Part shown: one piece after another, positions 42,586 through 54,684 of the stretch
Position numbering within the stretch: position 1 is the stretch's first letter
How the letters are laid out: each line of letters begins with the position of its first letter
Source: Ricinus communis
Lineage: Eukaryota; Streptophyta; Magnoliopsida; Malpighiales; Euphorbiaceae
Assembly: GCF_019578655.1 (NCBI RefSeq)
Contig: NC_063265.1
Coordinates: 8,218,501 to 8,282,500 of the forward strand
Length of the DNA stretch: 64,000 nt
Reading direction: 5' to 3'
Notes under the pieces: model-generated
Database searches by the model: none
Told to the model about the DNA's origin: nothing
The model's input: only the letters and a program-made list of their open reading frames with translations
Program-made: the position numbers and the translations under genes

Positions 42586-45500
42586 CTACTCGGATGAGGA
42601 TGATGATGCAACTGCCTTGCCTTTGCTATCTGATGATGTTGCAGGATCCGTATGAATGCTATCCTCGGCTTTTGGCTGATGTAGAAGCTGGAGCTGCCTT
42701 TGCAGGACCTACAGGGAGACAAATTAACAATAATGTTAAGAATACAAGATAACACGATCAATGATGTTCTCCATGCTTCATGTTTAATGCTTGAGGAAGT
42801 GAAACAAGCATCCAAGAAAACTGTCGCTGTTGTTCTATGTGTGCATGCACGCAAAGAAACCTATTTTCTGAAGTAAATAATCTATCCATCGATTTCTTTT
42901 TTAGTTTGAAACAATAGTGTTTAAATTTTAGAGTTAATTCACTGTTCAATAAGCATGTCAGTTTCGGTTGGTCAGACGTGAACTCCCTGCACATGGGATT
43001 GAGGCAAACTCAAACCCTGAAAGTTCATTTCTTGTTCACATGTCATGTCCAAAACCACTTGACCTTGCTATGCGTCTACGTTACTACACTTGCAGCATAA
43101 TTGACAAGAAAGGTTAAATGCCCACAGATAAGATTGCTACCTTGTTCAAAATTTCAAGTAACTCACAGAAACACATTTAAATACATAACATAGAACAAGA
43201 ATTTCATGAGAAGGAAATAAATGGCACCTCAATCTGGTATTGAAGAAACTTTTTCTGAGCTTCCAACTCACAGTTTGGCATATTCCCTAATCTCTCTCCT
43301 TGTGCTCCACCGTCATTAGGTACCTGAAAGGGTACAAAAACACACTGGGGAAACTGTGGGAGGGTCAAGTTTGAAGGTCCAGCATGGAATGCAGGCTGCG
43401 GCTGTGATTGTCCTACAAAAGCCTGTTCTCCACCAGTAGGGTCAGCCAAAGGCCTTTGAGCTTGGGGGAGCAAGGCATATCCAGGAGACCTGCACAAAGT
43501 ATGAAAATAAGGTAAAAAATGGGAAATAAACATAAGACTGTCATCACAGGGCCTCTACCATCTTGAAAGAAGCAAAGAATTAAGAGTCAGGAAACAAGAA
43601 AACTGAAAGCACTTTAATATACTAAGGTCTACTTGCATACAGGGTATAGTTAGTTGACCAAAACCTAATACATTCTGTTCAATGCATTTCTGCAGTGCTT
43701 TATGTAAACAGAACTAAAAGGGAAACAGATATTCACTACTTTGGGATGCCAAGCTTAGATTTCGATATCCAAAGCACTTCTACATTTTTTGGGTAGATTT
43801 CAGACAGGGAAATGTGACGTGCAATGCACATCTTTTTTGCACTTATTGGCTGTCCATGGACAAAATGACCAAGTTTAGTTAAGGCAGTGGGTCAATAGGG
43901 CATACACATTTGTGATGCCAACATATAAGTGTACTTTTGCGGCATACAAGCGCATACCATACTAGAGTGTTTGCAGAAGGGTAAACAAAAGATTTCTCAT
44001 ATAGAGAGGCAGCAGCAGCAGCAGCTTGGATTCTAGCTTGATGCCTGCTCAAATTGTCATCAGCTATACCACCTATAGAGCCCTGAGTTCCTGGATTTGC
44101 AGCGCCTGTCCCTGTTACAAATTTCAAAATTTAACCAATGTTAAAAAAGACGAACACGCTGAACAATATAAAACCAATAAAGCAAAAGATTCAGCTAGCA
44201 AAAAACAAATCACATCATAAAATGAAAAATTGAGCAAAATTGGAAAAAAGAACCGAAAAACACCATCCTTTCAATTATATTTTATTGCAATAAAATAATG
44301 CAAGTGCAGAAGTTCAGTATGGATCATCTTAACTTCTAGAAGGCTTTAACAAATCTAATCAAACAAATTGATGCAACTAAAAGAAACAAAAGAGTAGAAG
44401 CAAAAGCCGTCAAAACTGGCAAGAAACTCTGATGTAGGAGCAAAATGAGTAAATAGCTATCCCATGATAATTCACTTCATTACATCTTATGTCAAAGTTA
44501 TAAAACCAAAATGATTACATGATTTAACAAACTTTACGTCTGAATTTCATTTAAATTTATACCATCTATTAAATATGTTGATGATGCCTTTTCAAGATGC
44601 TTATCAAGACAATGTGAAAGTGAGTGTAACCGCAAGCTGGGTGGCAGGGGGATTAAAATAGCAACTTACAAGTTCAAAGCATTTTAGAATGTTCAATAAG
44701 TTAACATTTCCCAAAATCATTAATGATCGACTTAAAAATCATATTAAGAGATGCAAGTTCAAAAGGATTCAATTAAGCAATTTCTATCCCCTCAGAAGTA
44801 GTTTTGTTTAAGATCAACTTATCAAGAAAAGTACATTAGTCCAAGAAGAATATATTTTCCTAATTTGACCAAAACAACTCATCTTATGTGGAAACTATGT
44901 TCTATAGCAGTCTGTTACTCTAGGATCTACATTATGTAACAAAAATAACTACATTTCTCTCAATGTTGAAAATTAAGAATTGTATTAACTTTGTACCTAA
45001 GAGATTATACCAATCTGATTAGTTCAAAAAACAAATAGGTTTTTCAAGAACAATAAAAAAGTAGTAGTAATATATCTAATTACCCTGTCGATGAGCTTCT
45101 GACTGTGATCCATGCTGCCCTCCAGCTGTATTTATATCATGCTGAGTTGGTGGTACAACTAGGGCTCTGCATGTAGGGCAAGTATGTTGTCTTTCCAACC
45201 ATGAACGGAGACAGTGGACATGAAAAAGATGCCCACAAAGTAATTTTTTCGCTGTGGTCATCTCTTCACGACAAATAATGCAGGTTGCGTCACTTCTGCA
45301 TATTCATAAGAAGCAATCAAGAATGCTGATCTAAATGAATATTTATAATCAACAAAATGCTGGATAAATCCTAAACTCACGCATTAAGCTCTTCAGGTGT
45401 TGCATCTGGAAATCGATCATTCATATTTGAAGTGATCTTCCGATAACGAATGTAATCAGCAACACGAATTTTAAAGTTTCTGAATGTCTCATAAAGCTCC

Positions 45501-47201
45501 CGTATTAAGTGCAAGGGCACTCCATAGTTCCTACAGAAAAAAACTCATTAATCGAAAATTAGGAAGCTTATTAGGGGGCCAATATAAGCAAAATCATGTA
45601 ATTTAGCGGCTGCATTATGATCTGCAACATCAAACAGAAATTTCTTTTATACAAAAAAATATTCGTGGAAACCTTGGGACATACTAGTTGAGCATCAAGT
45701 AAACAATTACAGTTCTCATCCACCTTGACAAAATCAAATCAAATAACAATGTAGACAAGCATATGTATAAAACTCAGAACAAGATAAACTGCATATACAT
45801 ATAATATGACAGTGTAAGAACTAAGGTTGAACTTGATTACTTACATGAAAATCACGAGGAAGAAGCAAAGATACATAGACAAGTGAAGCAAGTCCCGTAT
45901 AAGTTCCAAGTAGAAAGTGTAGACTGCCTTTCTTTCCCATTGTCCTTCCATTAGCATGTCACTGACATAGAAAACATATTTTACAAAAGTGGAGACTGTT
46001 GTTGTTGCTAGTATCATATACCTAAGACACCAAAAGTAAACATTAGCGATATAGCAAATGCTTAAGGAAAAAGAGTCTGAAATAACATCCAATTCTTTAA
46101 ATACAAAGCACAAGATCTAGTAACTATGTCATTACACTTATCAAAATGATAGGCATTTGGTCTTACTCAGACAGTGTTATCTAAGTTCACAAAAAGTTCC
46201 AAATTATCACTTTTTAGTTCCAAAGCATTTTATTTTGATATTGCAGGAGATTTGCTTCTAAGCACATAAATAAACTAGAGTTGTTCCCGTAGTCCAAGGG
46301 TACCAAAATAACAAAGCTCAATTAGCCTCTATAAAGTCCAGATCAAATCAACTTAATTTACTGTTTATTTCTTTACCTAGTCATGTATCTAAATTGTCCA
46401 TCTTCAATCTATCTTCAATACTCTATTGTAGAGCTCTAATTGCATCTCTCCTAAAAATTTTCTTCCCTTTTCCTGAATGACACTCAACATAGAACAAAAA
46501 CCCTACCCACATCATGCTGCAGCTAGCATGTTCAATTCACAACTTAATACTTTATAAAGGCAAGTATACAAAACTTAATATTGTGAAGGTCAATAACAGA
46601 ACCACAAATGTTAACCAAATGGAAGCAATTAGAAAGAAAGATAAAAACATAAAAGTTAAATAACTTACTCAAAGGAGAAGAACAGAGAAACTGAAGCCTG
46701 CCGTGTTTCTAATAAAAACTTGATAGAGCTGTACAAAAACAGACTATCTAAAAGAAGAAGGAAGCCCAGAAATGAAACTATCCGAATATGTGATAACATG
46801 GGAACTGTTGGGGTTGTCTCAATGTATTCAACTCTCTTCTGGGCTAACCAATGCAATGCCTTAATTAACAACAAAGCCGTAACCATAGCAAGAAACGTCA
46901 CCGAGAAGTCCTGCCTAAAAATAGTAATAGCAAACAGAATTTCCATAACCTCCCTCCAAGATTGTTCATTCAACCTTTCAACTTCAGCTTCGCGGAGAGA
47001 ACCAAGGAACACTCGCTTAGTTAATTGCCACAGAATGCACATAATAACAAGTCCCATGTTAAGAAGAAGAACTAGATTAATCTTAGAAGTTGATAGATAA
47101 ACCATTGCTGGATAGAACTGGCCTCTACTATTGAATGCATGGTAGATCACTGCTATTGTTGCAATCAAACTGAGACTTGCATATGTTCGCATCCGCATCA
47201 T
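42586..47201 (-). CDS. HRD1: ERAD-associated E3 ubiquitin-protein ligase HRD1
   Basis: Multi-span ER-membrane ubiquitin ligase that ubiquitinates misfolded proteins for retrotranslocation and proteasomal decay. Coding exons on the minus strand: 47201-46669, 46021-45845, 45530-45381, 45295-45084, 44111-43958, 43489-43228, 42708-42586; phases close to 536 residues. Residues 1-260 carry the hydrophobic membrane spans with the conserved EILFAITIFRQDFSV and KRVEYIETTP stretches. A RING-H2 domain follows, with C292, C295, C307, H309, H312, C315, C326 and C329 all intact. The C-terminal half is low-complexity Gln/Ala/Pro/Ser-rich, as in plant HRD1A/B, and ends in a serine run. Two Met codons (47201 and 47198) open the frame. 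Splice signals suggest a 5'-UTR intron (donor near 47530, acceptor near 47216). An ER-stress element lies upstream. Whether it is the HRD1A or HRD1B copy is not decided. Confidence 0.95.
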
Positions 47202-47634
47202 TCTCCGCAGCTCTGTTTTTGCACAAAATCACTCAATCTATCATTCAATAGATACATTTAAATTATTTAAAACATGTAATCTATCAAATTAAAGAAAATA
47301 CTTCGAATTTTCAATTTCTTTCACGTTTATATCGATTTCGCACGAACCAAACATACATATTTACGAAAATTCATTCATGATACATCCAATTAGAGAAGAT
47401 AAAGTCTGACCTAAAAACACGACATGAAATCATCTTTGAATCAAATAAAAAGGAAAATCATTCAAGTCAAAGTAAAATAAAAACTTAATAATTGATAATA
47501 ACCATTGATGACATTCAAAATTAACAGTACCTGTTCAGAATTTCTTCGATTTCTGCAAAATTCGAAATAATTAACGCTTAGGCATATAATATGAACGTAG
47601 CGTTAATGTGTATGTTTGTTTCGCGTCACCCCGG

Positions 47635-47653
47635 CCAATAAGAATAAACCACG
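47635..47653 (+). promoter_or_regulatory. ER stress response element (CCAAT-N9-CCACG) upstream of HRD1
   Basis: CCAAT at 47635-47639 and CCACG at 47649-47653 are separated by exactly nine bases, a perfect ERSE. It lies roughly 60-100 bases above the probable HRD1 transcription start. ERSEs bind NF-Y with ER-stress bZIP factors (bZIP28/bZIP60 in plants) and work in both orientations. HRD1 is a classic unfolded-protein-response target, so this is the likely switch; it could also influence NDUFA12 on the other side. Confidence 0.75.
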
Positions 47654-47718
47654 TGTAGCACTTAGATTTGGATCTTGACCCGATTATTGTTTATCTGTTC
47701 CGGGTCGAACTAATGACA

Positions 47719-47724
47719 CACGTG
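47719..47724. promoter_or_regulatory. Second G-box in the HRD1-NDUFA12 promoter
   Basis: CACGTG at 47719-47724 within the palindrome ACACGTGT. A first CACGTG (47650-47655) overlaps the ERSE 69 bases away. G-boxes bind bZIP and bHLH factors. Both lie in the 1.06 kb between the head-to-head start codons of HRD1 and NDUFA12. Confidence 0.5.
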
Positions 47725-47729
47725 TGAAG

Positions 47730-48259
47730 CATTGCCAACTTGAAACTGAAAAAATAAAACAGAGTTAATTCTTTAATTGCTAATACACCCTTGAGGTTCA
47801 CTTTAGTGTGCATTTTGTTCATACTGTTGTAAAATTAATAATTTTAGACCTTTATATTATATGACTGATAAAAATGTAAAGTGATCTTGCAAAATAAATA
47901 GTTAGATTGTAAAAGCTACAAAATAAAAACTTTACTTAACTGTCTAAATATAAAATTATGATAAATTAGTATATAAATAATTAAATAGGTTAAATTTTAA
48001 ATTATGATTTGAAAAAAATTAAAATAAGAATGTATATTAAATAAGAACATAAGTGTTAATTTTTCAAGCAAGGGGACCAAAATGTATACTAAGCAAAATC
48101 TTAAGGATGTTTTAGTAGTTAATCTTATAAAATAAAACAGAAAAAACAATAACAATAAACAAGGTAAAAAAAGATACAAGGGATTCTTAAAGAAAAATAA
48201 GATACAAGGGAGAAAATAAAAATAGAGCGAGAGAGAGAGAGAGAGACAGAGAGACGGAG
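47730..48259. other. Rest of the HRD1-NDUFA12 intergenic region and NDUFA12 5' leader
   Basis: AT-rich spacer followed by an A/G-rich stretch and a (GA)n microsatellite at about 48226-48250 directly before the NDUFA12 start codon, probably within its 5' leader. No other gene is visible. Confidence 0.5.
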
Positions 48260-51200
48260 ATGGCATTGACGGTGGTGAAGGGAGCCTTGAAGTCGATCAG
48301 AGAGAAAGGTCTTGGCACCTTTCTTCGAGAGCTCAAAGAAGAAGGCTACTTGTCAGTTTGCATTTCTTGTTCTCTTGTTTATAAGTTTTTCAATTTGATT
48401 CATATAATAGCTATGTAATCTCCGATGAATGAAAGATAAAAGAAAAAGGGTACTGATGAATAATGCATTTTGATTCAATATTGTGTTCTTATGTTATTGG
48501 GTATCTGAAAGATCTCAGCTTTTACTGAACATGTTTTATATTTTATTTATTTTCTCGTTCCCTTGGCAATTATTGAGAGTCGGTCCTTTTTCTAGGGTTG
48601 GATAATTCTAGCTTCTGTTTGGTAGCTTGGTGTCCTGATATCTCAAGAAAGAAATTTCTGAGAAATGGAGTCCTAGAGCTAGCTAAGGAAATTGCTTTTT
48701 CTTGAGCGCTGTTACTGCCGGGACAACTGAATTTAACAGTTTCCGAGAGATATTCTATGTGCAAAGCAAGCTCATATTGAGCAGAGGGCATTGAGATTTT
48801 TGAACTATTAGATAGTAGGAAAACAAATTCTGAAATTTTCATTAATAATGCTTTTATTTACTTGGATTAAATTTGTGAACCATAATAAGATAAACATGGG
48901 GTTTTTGTGTTTATGGATTTATAAATATACCTATTTCGTCTATTGAAGTGTTCCCATTAGTGATCTTGAATGTTTTGTTGTTTATATATAACCTAAGCAG
49001 TTCATTGTCTTTTTTTCTTTTATACATCTTGGCTGTTATTTTAGTTGATTTTATTTTTGAGCTTTACTGATTAATTATTCATTTTGCTTCCTTTCTGTTA
49101 ACATCTTTCAGGAGGTGCCTTGCTGATGGAAATTTGTTGCAAGTTAAAATCTCTTGACTACTGTAGTTTTGTTGGTTAGAGATTGTTTCACAAAAGTATA
49201 CTTATGTGCTCAGCTTGATGAAATTGGGGCCCTTGATATAATTTGATTTGGAATTTCTTGTTCTTTTTTATTTTTATTTTTTTTTAATTTTCAATATATT
49301 GTATATAGCCTGAGCAGGGCTATCTTTCTGTATACTGTTGTCTTCTTTTCTGTTTTAAGTTCTTTATTGATTTTGTTTGTGTTCTTTTACTTCTAGTAAT
49401 TATTTAAATCTTTTGTTAGCCTTTATCTTGAGCATCTTTCTTCTTGTTCTATTTTCAGTAAACTATCATCTGTTTGTTTAATTGTAATTTATTGAATTAT
49501 TTTAGGCAAACCAAAATCCACAACATAGGGGCAACACTTGTGGGGGTTGACAAATTTGGTAACAAGTATTATGAGAGACTTCAAGACATGCAATTTGGTT
49601 AGTGTTCTTTCTAGTTTCATTTGATATACTTCTTTAAGAGTGCATTATACTATTGAAAATGACGGGAAAATCATTCTTTCCGGTGTAATTGCACCAGTTG
49701 CCATTTACTAAGGTCTTGAGGTTATGTTCCTGATTGTTTCTAAATATTATTAGTGGCTGAATTGTTTAATTGGCTTTTCTTATTGATGGTGCTGCCGTAT
49801 TTGTTCAGTTGTTACACAAGATCAGATGCCAGGAGATAAGCCGGTCTTGCCTTGTGCGTTTAATTGTTGTATTCTTGTATTGAATGTGTATCTAGAAGTC
49901 TTTCTTTCTTTCTTCCTTTACACTCTCATGAGCCATGGTGCAGATGTGATTTAAGAACACAAACCAAGCTGCTGAAGTGGCAAAGGATAGTAGCATGTAA
50001 TGGAGGTCTCTACCCAAAGAAGAAAGTCTTAAGAAATCTAGCTCCTGTCTCTTCCCGAATTTACCATAGAAGCTGATTTCCCTCAACGCCATGGGGTCCA
50101 TTTCTATCAAAAGTATAAATGAACCATTAGCTTTTCCTTCTTTTGCATGTAGTTGTTCTTGGATTTTTAAGTGGAATTTTGAACAGGTTTAAAAGGTATT
50201 CATACCCTAAAATTTCTCTCAGTCACTTCTTTTCATGCAGTATAAAACCATCAATTCATTAGTATCCGACATAAGTGGAAGTGAGAATTCATAATAATTT
50301 CAAAGGATTTAAGTTTAAAAATCGCTTCCATATCGTTAATCAATGTTACAACTGATAGATTGCATAACAAAATCAATTATAGTTTTATATTATCTTCTCA
50401 GATGTGAACTTTTGCTCATTCAATCAAGAGTTGTTGGATCAACCACTGATAAAGTTAACCAGATAGAGTCTTTTCCAATGTATTGTTGGTATCATGGTGT
50501 TAGCAGATGCTACAGCCAATCCTGTTGAGCGCCTGTCTAGTAGTCAGTGAAGCATTGCAAATGTTCTTCTGTTGTTTGGAAAAAATGGAGATGTCAACCC
50601 AGCATCTTATCCTAGAAAAGTCTCTTCTCTGATTTTAGATTAAGATATTTTTTTCCTTCCTCTGAGAGAGGGCTTATTGAATCTATATTTTTTAAACCAT
50701 GATCAGTTTTTCTTGTTCTCATCCATATGTCCTGAATAGGTGGGGAAAAAAAAAGCTGGTTATGTTTTTGTTTTTTTATGTGCCTATTTTAGTGATTTAT
50801 CAGTGTTCTCATTTTTGCTTAACTTGGCACTCAGGTGAAGGTCTATTTATTCTTTACCATACACCATGTCTGATCATACTGCATTTTGAAAACACTGATA
50901 CACTCAATAAGTTTATAGAGATATGAGGTGTTTTCTGACAAACATTACGAGTCTACCTGAAAAGCTTCTTTGTTTTTCCCTGCCTTGTTGTTTCTTTTGT
51001 TTTAAACTTTTCTGTAAAGATGGAACATGAGACGGATGAATATGAAAAATATGAGTGGGTCGTGGCTGTAGTTTGATCCTTTCCTGCATATTTGTGCTAG
51101 GATTGCTTATATTGATCAACAGATGAGATGACAAGTACTACCATCTCAGAGAGTCTAGTTGAAAATATCAATACCCTAGAAAATCAGCACCAATTTGAAA

Positions 51201-51627
51201 AGTAGCAGGAGAGTGTTATTATTCATTGTTCTTATCACATACATTTTGTGCCTGGTGTGTTTAACGAGATAATGTGACATTCTATAGGAAGGCACCGGTG
51301 GGTCGAATATGCAGAAAAGAGCCGGTACAATGCTTCTCAGGTGCCACCAGAATGGCATGGTTGGCTTCATTTCATAACTGATCACACAGGAGATGAGGTA
51401 ATCCATCTTTAACTTTGATGAAATGTAACAGGCAGATGCATGCTAATTAATACTTACTTCTGTTGCAGCTCTTGATGCTGAAACCTAAGAGGTACGGAGC
51501 TGAGCACAAGGAGAATCTTTCTGGAGAAGGTGAGGAGTTTATATACCACTCCAAAGGACATGCGCTCAATCCTGGTCAGAAAGACTGGACCAGGTATCAA
51601 CTTTGGCAACCAACGAAGACACAGTAA
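48260..51627 (+). CDS. NDUFA12: NADH dehydrogenase (ubiquinone) 1 alpha subcomplex subunit 12 (complex I, mitochondrial)
   Basis: Accessory subunit (B17.2) of mitochondrial complex I, at the matrix arm. Exons 48260-48351, 49112-49138, 49506-49597, 51288-51397 and 51469-51627 join in phase to 159 residues, the plant family length. Diagnostic stretches include TKIHNIGATLVGVDKFGNKY, GRHRWVEYA, NASQVPPEWHGWLH, TDHTGDEL and a C-terminal WQPTKTQ. Exon 2 is only 27 bases. Its downstream intron can keep the frame only with a GC donor (GCAAGT at 49139). There is no long presequence, as is usual for this subunit. Intron 3 (1.7 kb) contains only spurious short open frames. In Arabidopsis the homologue (At3g03100, from memory) lies between VGT1 and XPO1B; here it again neighbours the VGT-type gene. 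Confidence 0.95.
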
Positions 51628-54600
51628 TATTTGGGTCCACCAACTTATGTAAACTTGGAATGATGGCAATTTAAATCTGAAGATCCATGAATAAATTGCA
51701 TGTGTTTATCCGGGGCCATAGAGCTTTTGGATTTGTTTTTCTCAAAAGTTACTTTAAATGTCAACTTCATACACTCGGATTGATGAAACCTTAGTTTGGA
51801 ATGTTGGGCCACATAGAAGTATCAGCTGATGCAATGCAGTTAATTGGTTTTAGTTGCTGGAGTACTTTGGTGTTTTGAGCTGGAAACTATTGTAAAGAAA
51901 ATAGTGTTGAGACACAATAAATCTTCATTGTTCCTTGTTCAATAAGTGGTTTAGAATGGCAGAAAATCTCAAAGAACAATCAGGGTTTGTCATCTCCCTT
52001 TTTCCTTGTTCGTGTAGAAGGGAAGAAAATCTCAAAGAAAATCATACACCCCTTCCTTTTACCGCCTGTATTTATGCTAGATAGTCACAGCTGACAACCA
52101 AAAAAGAAACAGGAAACAACAAAAAGAAAAACCATAATGATTACCCTCAGAAGTTATCTGTAATGCTGAACTCAATTGTAAAGGCGCATATAGCTTGTAA
52201 AGTTGATGAAATCATTGTGGTAAAAACTGAGACTACAGGAAAGTGCTAATTATTTGAATATATTCCTGAATTGCAATTACCGTAATGCAAGCAAATCCTA
52301 CGTTTAACAGCCTAAAATGGGACTTGAGTGGAAGGCATTACCAAGAAAATAAAGAAGGATTCAACTGAACATGGAGCTTAGTGATTTGAATGGCAGGTAA
52401 ACTCTTTTCTGTTTTTCGCTTTTTGAGCATTTATTATAACCAGAATAGCAGCTTCTATCACGGAGGTACTGCTGTATGAATTTGGATCGTTTGTTTTAAA
52501 TATGTCTGCTTGGCCTAACCATGGCCAACAAAAGAGACGCCATGTAGATAAAAAGCACACAATTAGACATGTTTCATGTGCTGTCTCTCTTCTTCCCTCC
52601 CCTCCCTCCTTCAGACATATCATGTATGCAACTAAGAAGCATGAATACAAACACGGACACGTCGATACGATTATTTCTAAAAATGTAGAATCCGATATGA
52701 GAAGGCACACTTAATAAATAATATATATCTAGTATATTTAAATAAAAACTATATAATTAGAGTTTAAATTTATTTTTAATAATATTTTGTATACATAAAA
52801 AATATATTTTTATATGTGATTATATCTTTTAACTTTATCAAAAATTAATTATGTTTCTAAATATTATGGTTTTATTAGATTTAAAAAAAATATGATTTTT
52901 GTGTTAATTGTGGAGGGTTAAAATATTATTTAGTCCAATTTTTAAAATTTTAAAATTGTCCAATCTTATTCTAAAAGCATTTAACCATGCCGTAATCGTG
53001 TTCTAACTATATGGATAAAAACAAAAATAATAAAAAATTTAACGCTTATATATTATAAAAAAACATCTAATTTATACATTTATACTTTTTAAAAGTATCG
53101 AGATCTTCTAGATATGCATTTCATAAAAAAAAAAAAAAAGAGAAAAATTGGTATAGAAAACAAAAGAAAACGAGAATTTGATATAAAAGAAAAATGAAAG
53201 TGAGGAATCCTCCAAGGTCGTAGGTCTGAATGGCTTGAACCAGCAATCACAAAGTAATTATCAGATAAACATTGATGAACCCTCCATCCATCCATCAGTC
53301 AATAATCCACCCAAATAAAGAGAGAATAACATAATTGGTTATTACTTTTGTATGAAGCCTCTAATTATGTACATGCATGAATTTGTTCGTCCATTTCCTG
53401 ATTGTATTATATCATTTTATCTAAGTCAAGTTTTTATAATTGACTCTATCACTGTGGTTCTCCTAATCTAACTTAATTATCTCCTGATTGAACTTAAATA
53501 ATTACCCGACTTTCAGAAAGGATTAAAATGATTTTAGATTCTGATTATAATTTCTAGAATGAGTATATGGACATGCTTTCAACAAATATTTTACTTTGTT
53601 TATTCTAGATTTTATAATAATAATAATAATAATAATAATAAAATAATAACATTTATTATTTAGTGGAATTTAGTTGAGCTAAAGATAAGGATTATATGGA
53701 AGAGTTATATCTGAAAATGATGGAAAACGACTACGAAAGACAAACGATCAGTCTGGTGAATTCTAAATCTCAGCAAAATGGACCATTAGTGATAGTAATT
53801 TCCGTTATGATTCTTTTTTTCGCTGTAGAATATTTATATATCTACATTTAGTTTGAGATAGAATCTAAATCTGTTATCGTAGTATTATTTGTAAGATAAA
53901 TAAAAAATATGTACTTAAAATATAATTAAGATATTTTTATAAAAGATATAGATGACTCAAAAATTATTTTTTAAAAGATTTGATCTTAAATCTTTATAAT
54001 TAAAGAACTTTCAAGTTGTTTTGCTCAATTTGAATATTTTTTTTTTTTTAAAAAATTGGGCTAATTTAACTTAATTTAGAGGTTAATTTGAGCTTTATTT
54101 CTTTCATTTAACTACAAGAGGGATGGTAATAGATGGAATATGAATAGGGTAGCACCTTAATTTTGATTATATAGGAGATATGTTTATATTTCTATCTGTA
54201 TTTGTATTTATTTAGATAATAAGTATCAAATTAATTCAGGTCATTCGTAAATAATCTATTATCTAAATAAAATAATATTTTTAAAATGCTTATATAAATT
54301 AAAACACTAATTATATATTTATTAATGTATAACTATTTTTAGTAAAACAATATATATTATAATTGAAATATTTGTCGAATTCTCCTAAATTAATAATATA
54401 ATATATAATATTAATTAATAATTTTTTTTTTCCTTTTTCAAACCAAAGATAGCTTATAATAAGGCTGAAAATATAATGAATTGGATAATCGATAAGTGGT
54501 GTGAATTTGAAATTTATGAATTTTTAAAATTGTATTGTTTATATTAAATGTAAAAATAATAAATTCGTATTTAAGATTAAAAGTAATTTTCATTAAACTA

Positions 54601-54684
54601 GATTTATTAGAGATAATATTTTAAAAAATAATATCGTAATAATTTTAAAGGACGATATATTTTTAAATTTATATATTTAAATCA
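51628..54684. other. NDUFA12 3' region and AT-rich spacer
   Basis: The NDUFA12 3' UTR probably extends to about 51930 (AATAAA-like signals at about 51917). A stretch at 52620-53010 with ACACGGACACGTCGATACG on the left and an ATCGTGTT word near the right resembles a common family of short plant repeats, but its ends are undefined. An A run lies at 53127-53139 and an (AAT)n microsatellite at 53613-53645. No gene could be supported. Confidence 0.4.

Noticed and set aside
48570..48842. A 90-codon minus-strand frame in NDUFA12 intron 1
   Set aside because: Antisense to an intron, with no family resemblance and no conserved features.
52378..52710. A 110-codon minus-strand open frame downstream of NDUFA12
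   Set aside because: Composition is low-complexity and hydrophobic, it overlaps a repeat-like stretch, and it has no recognisable domain or neighbouring exons.
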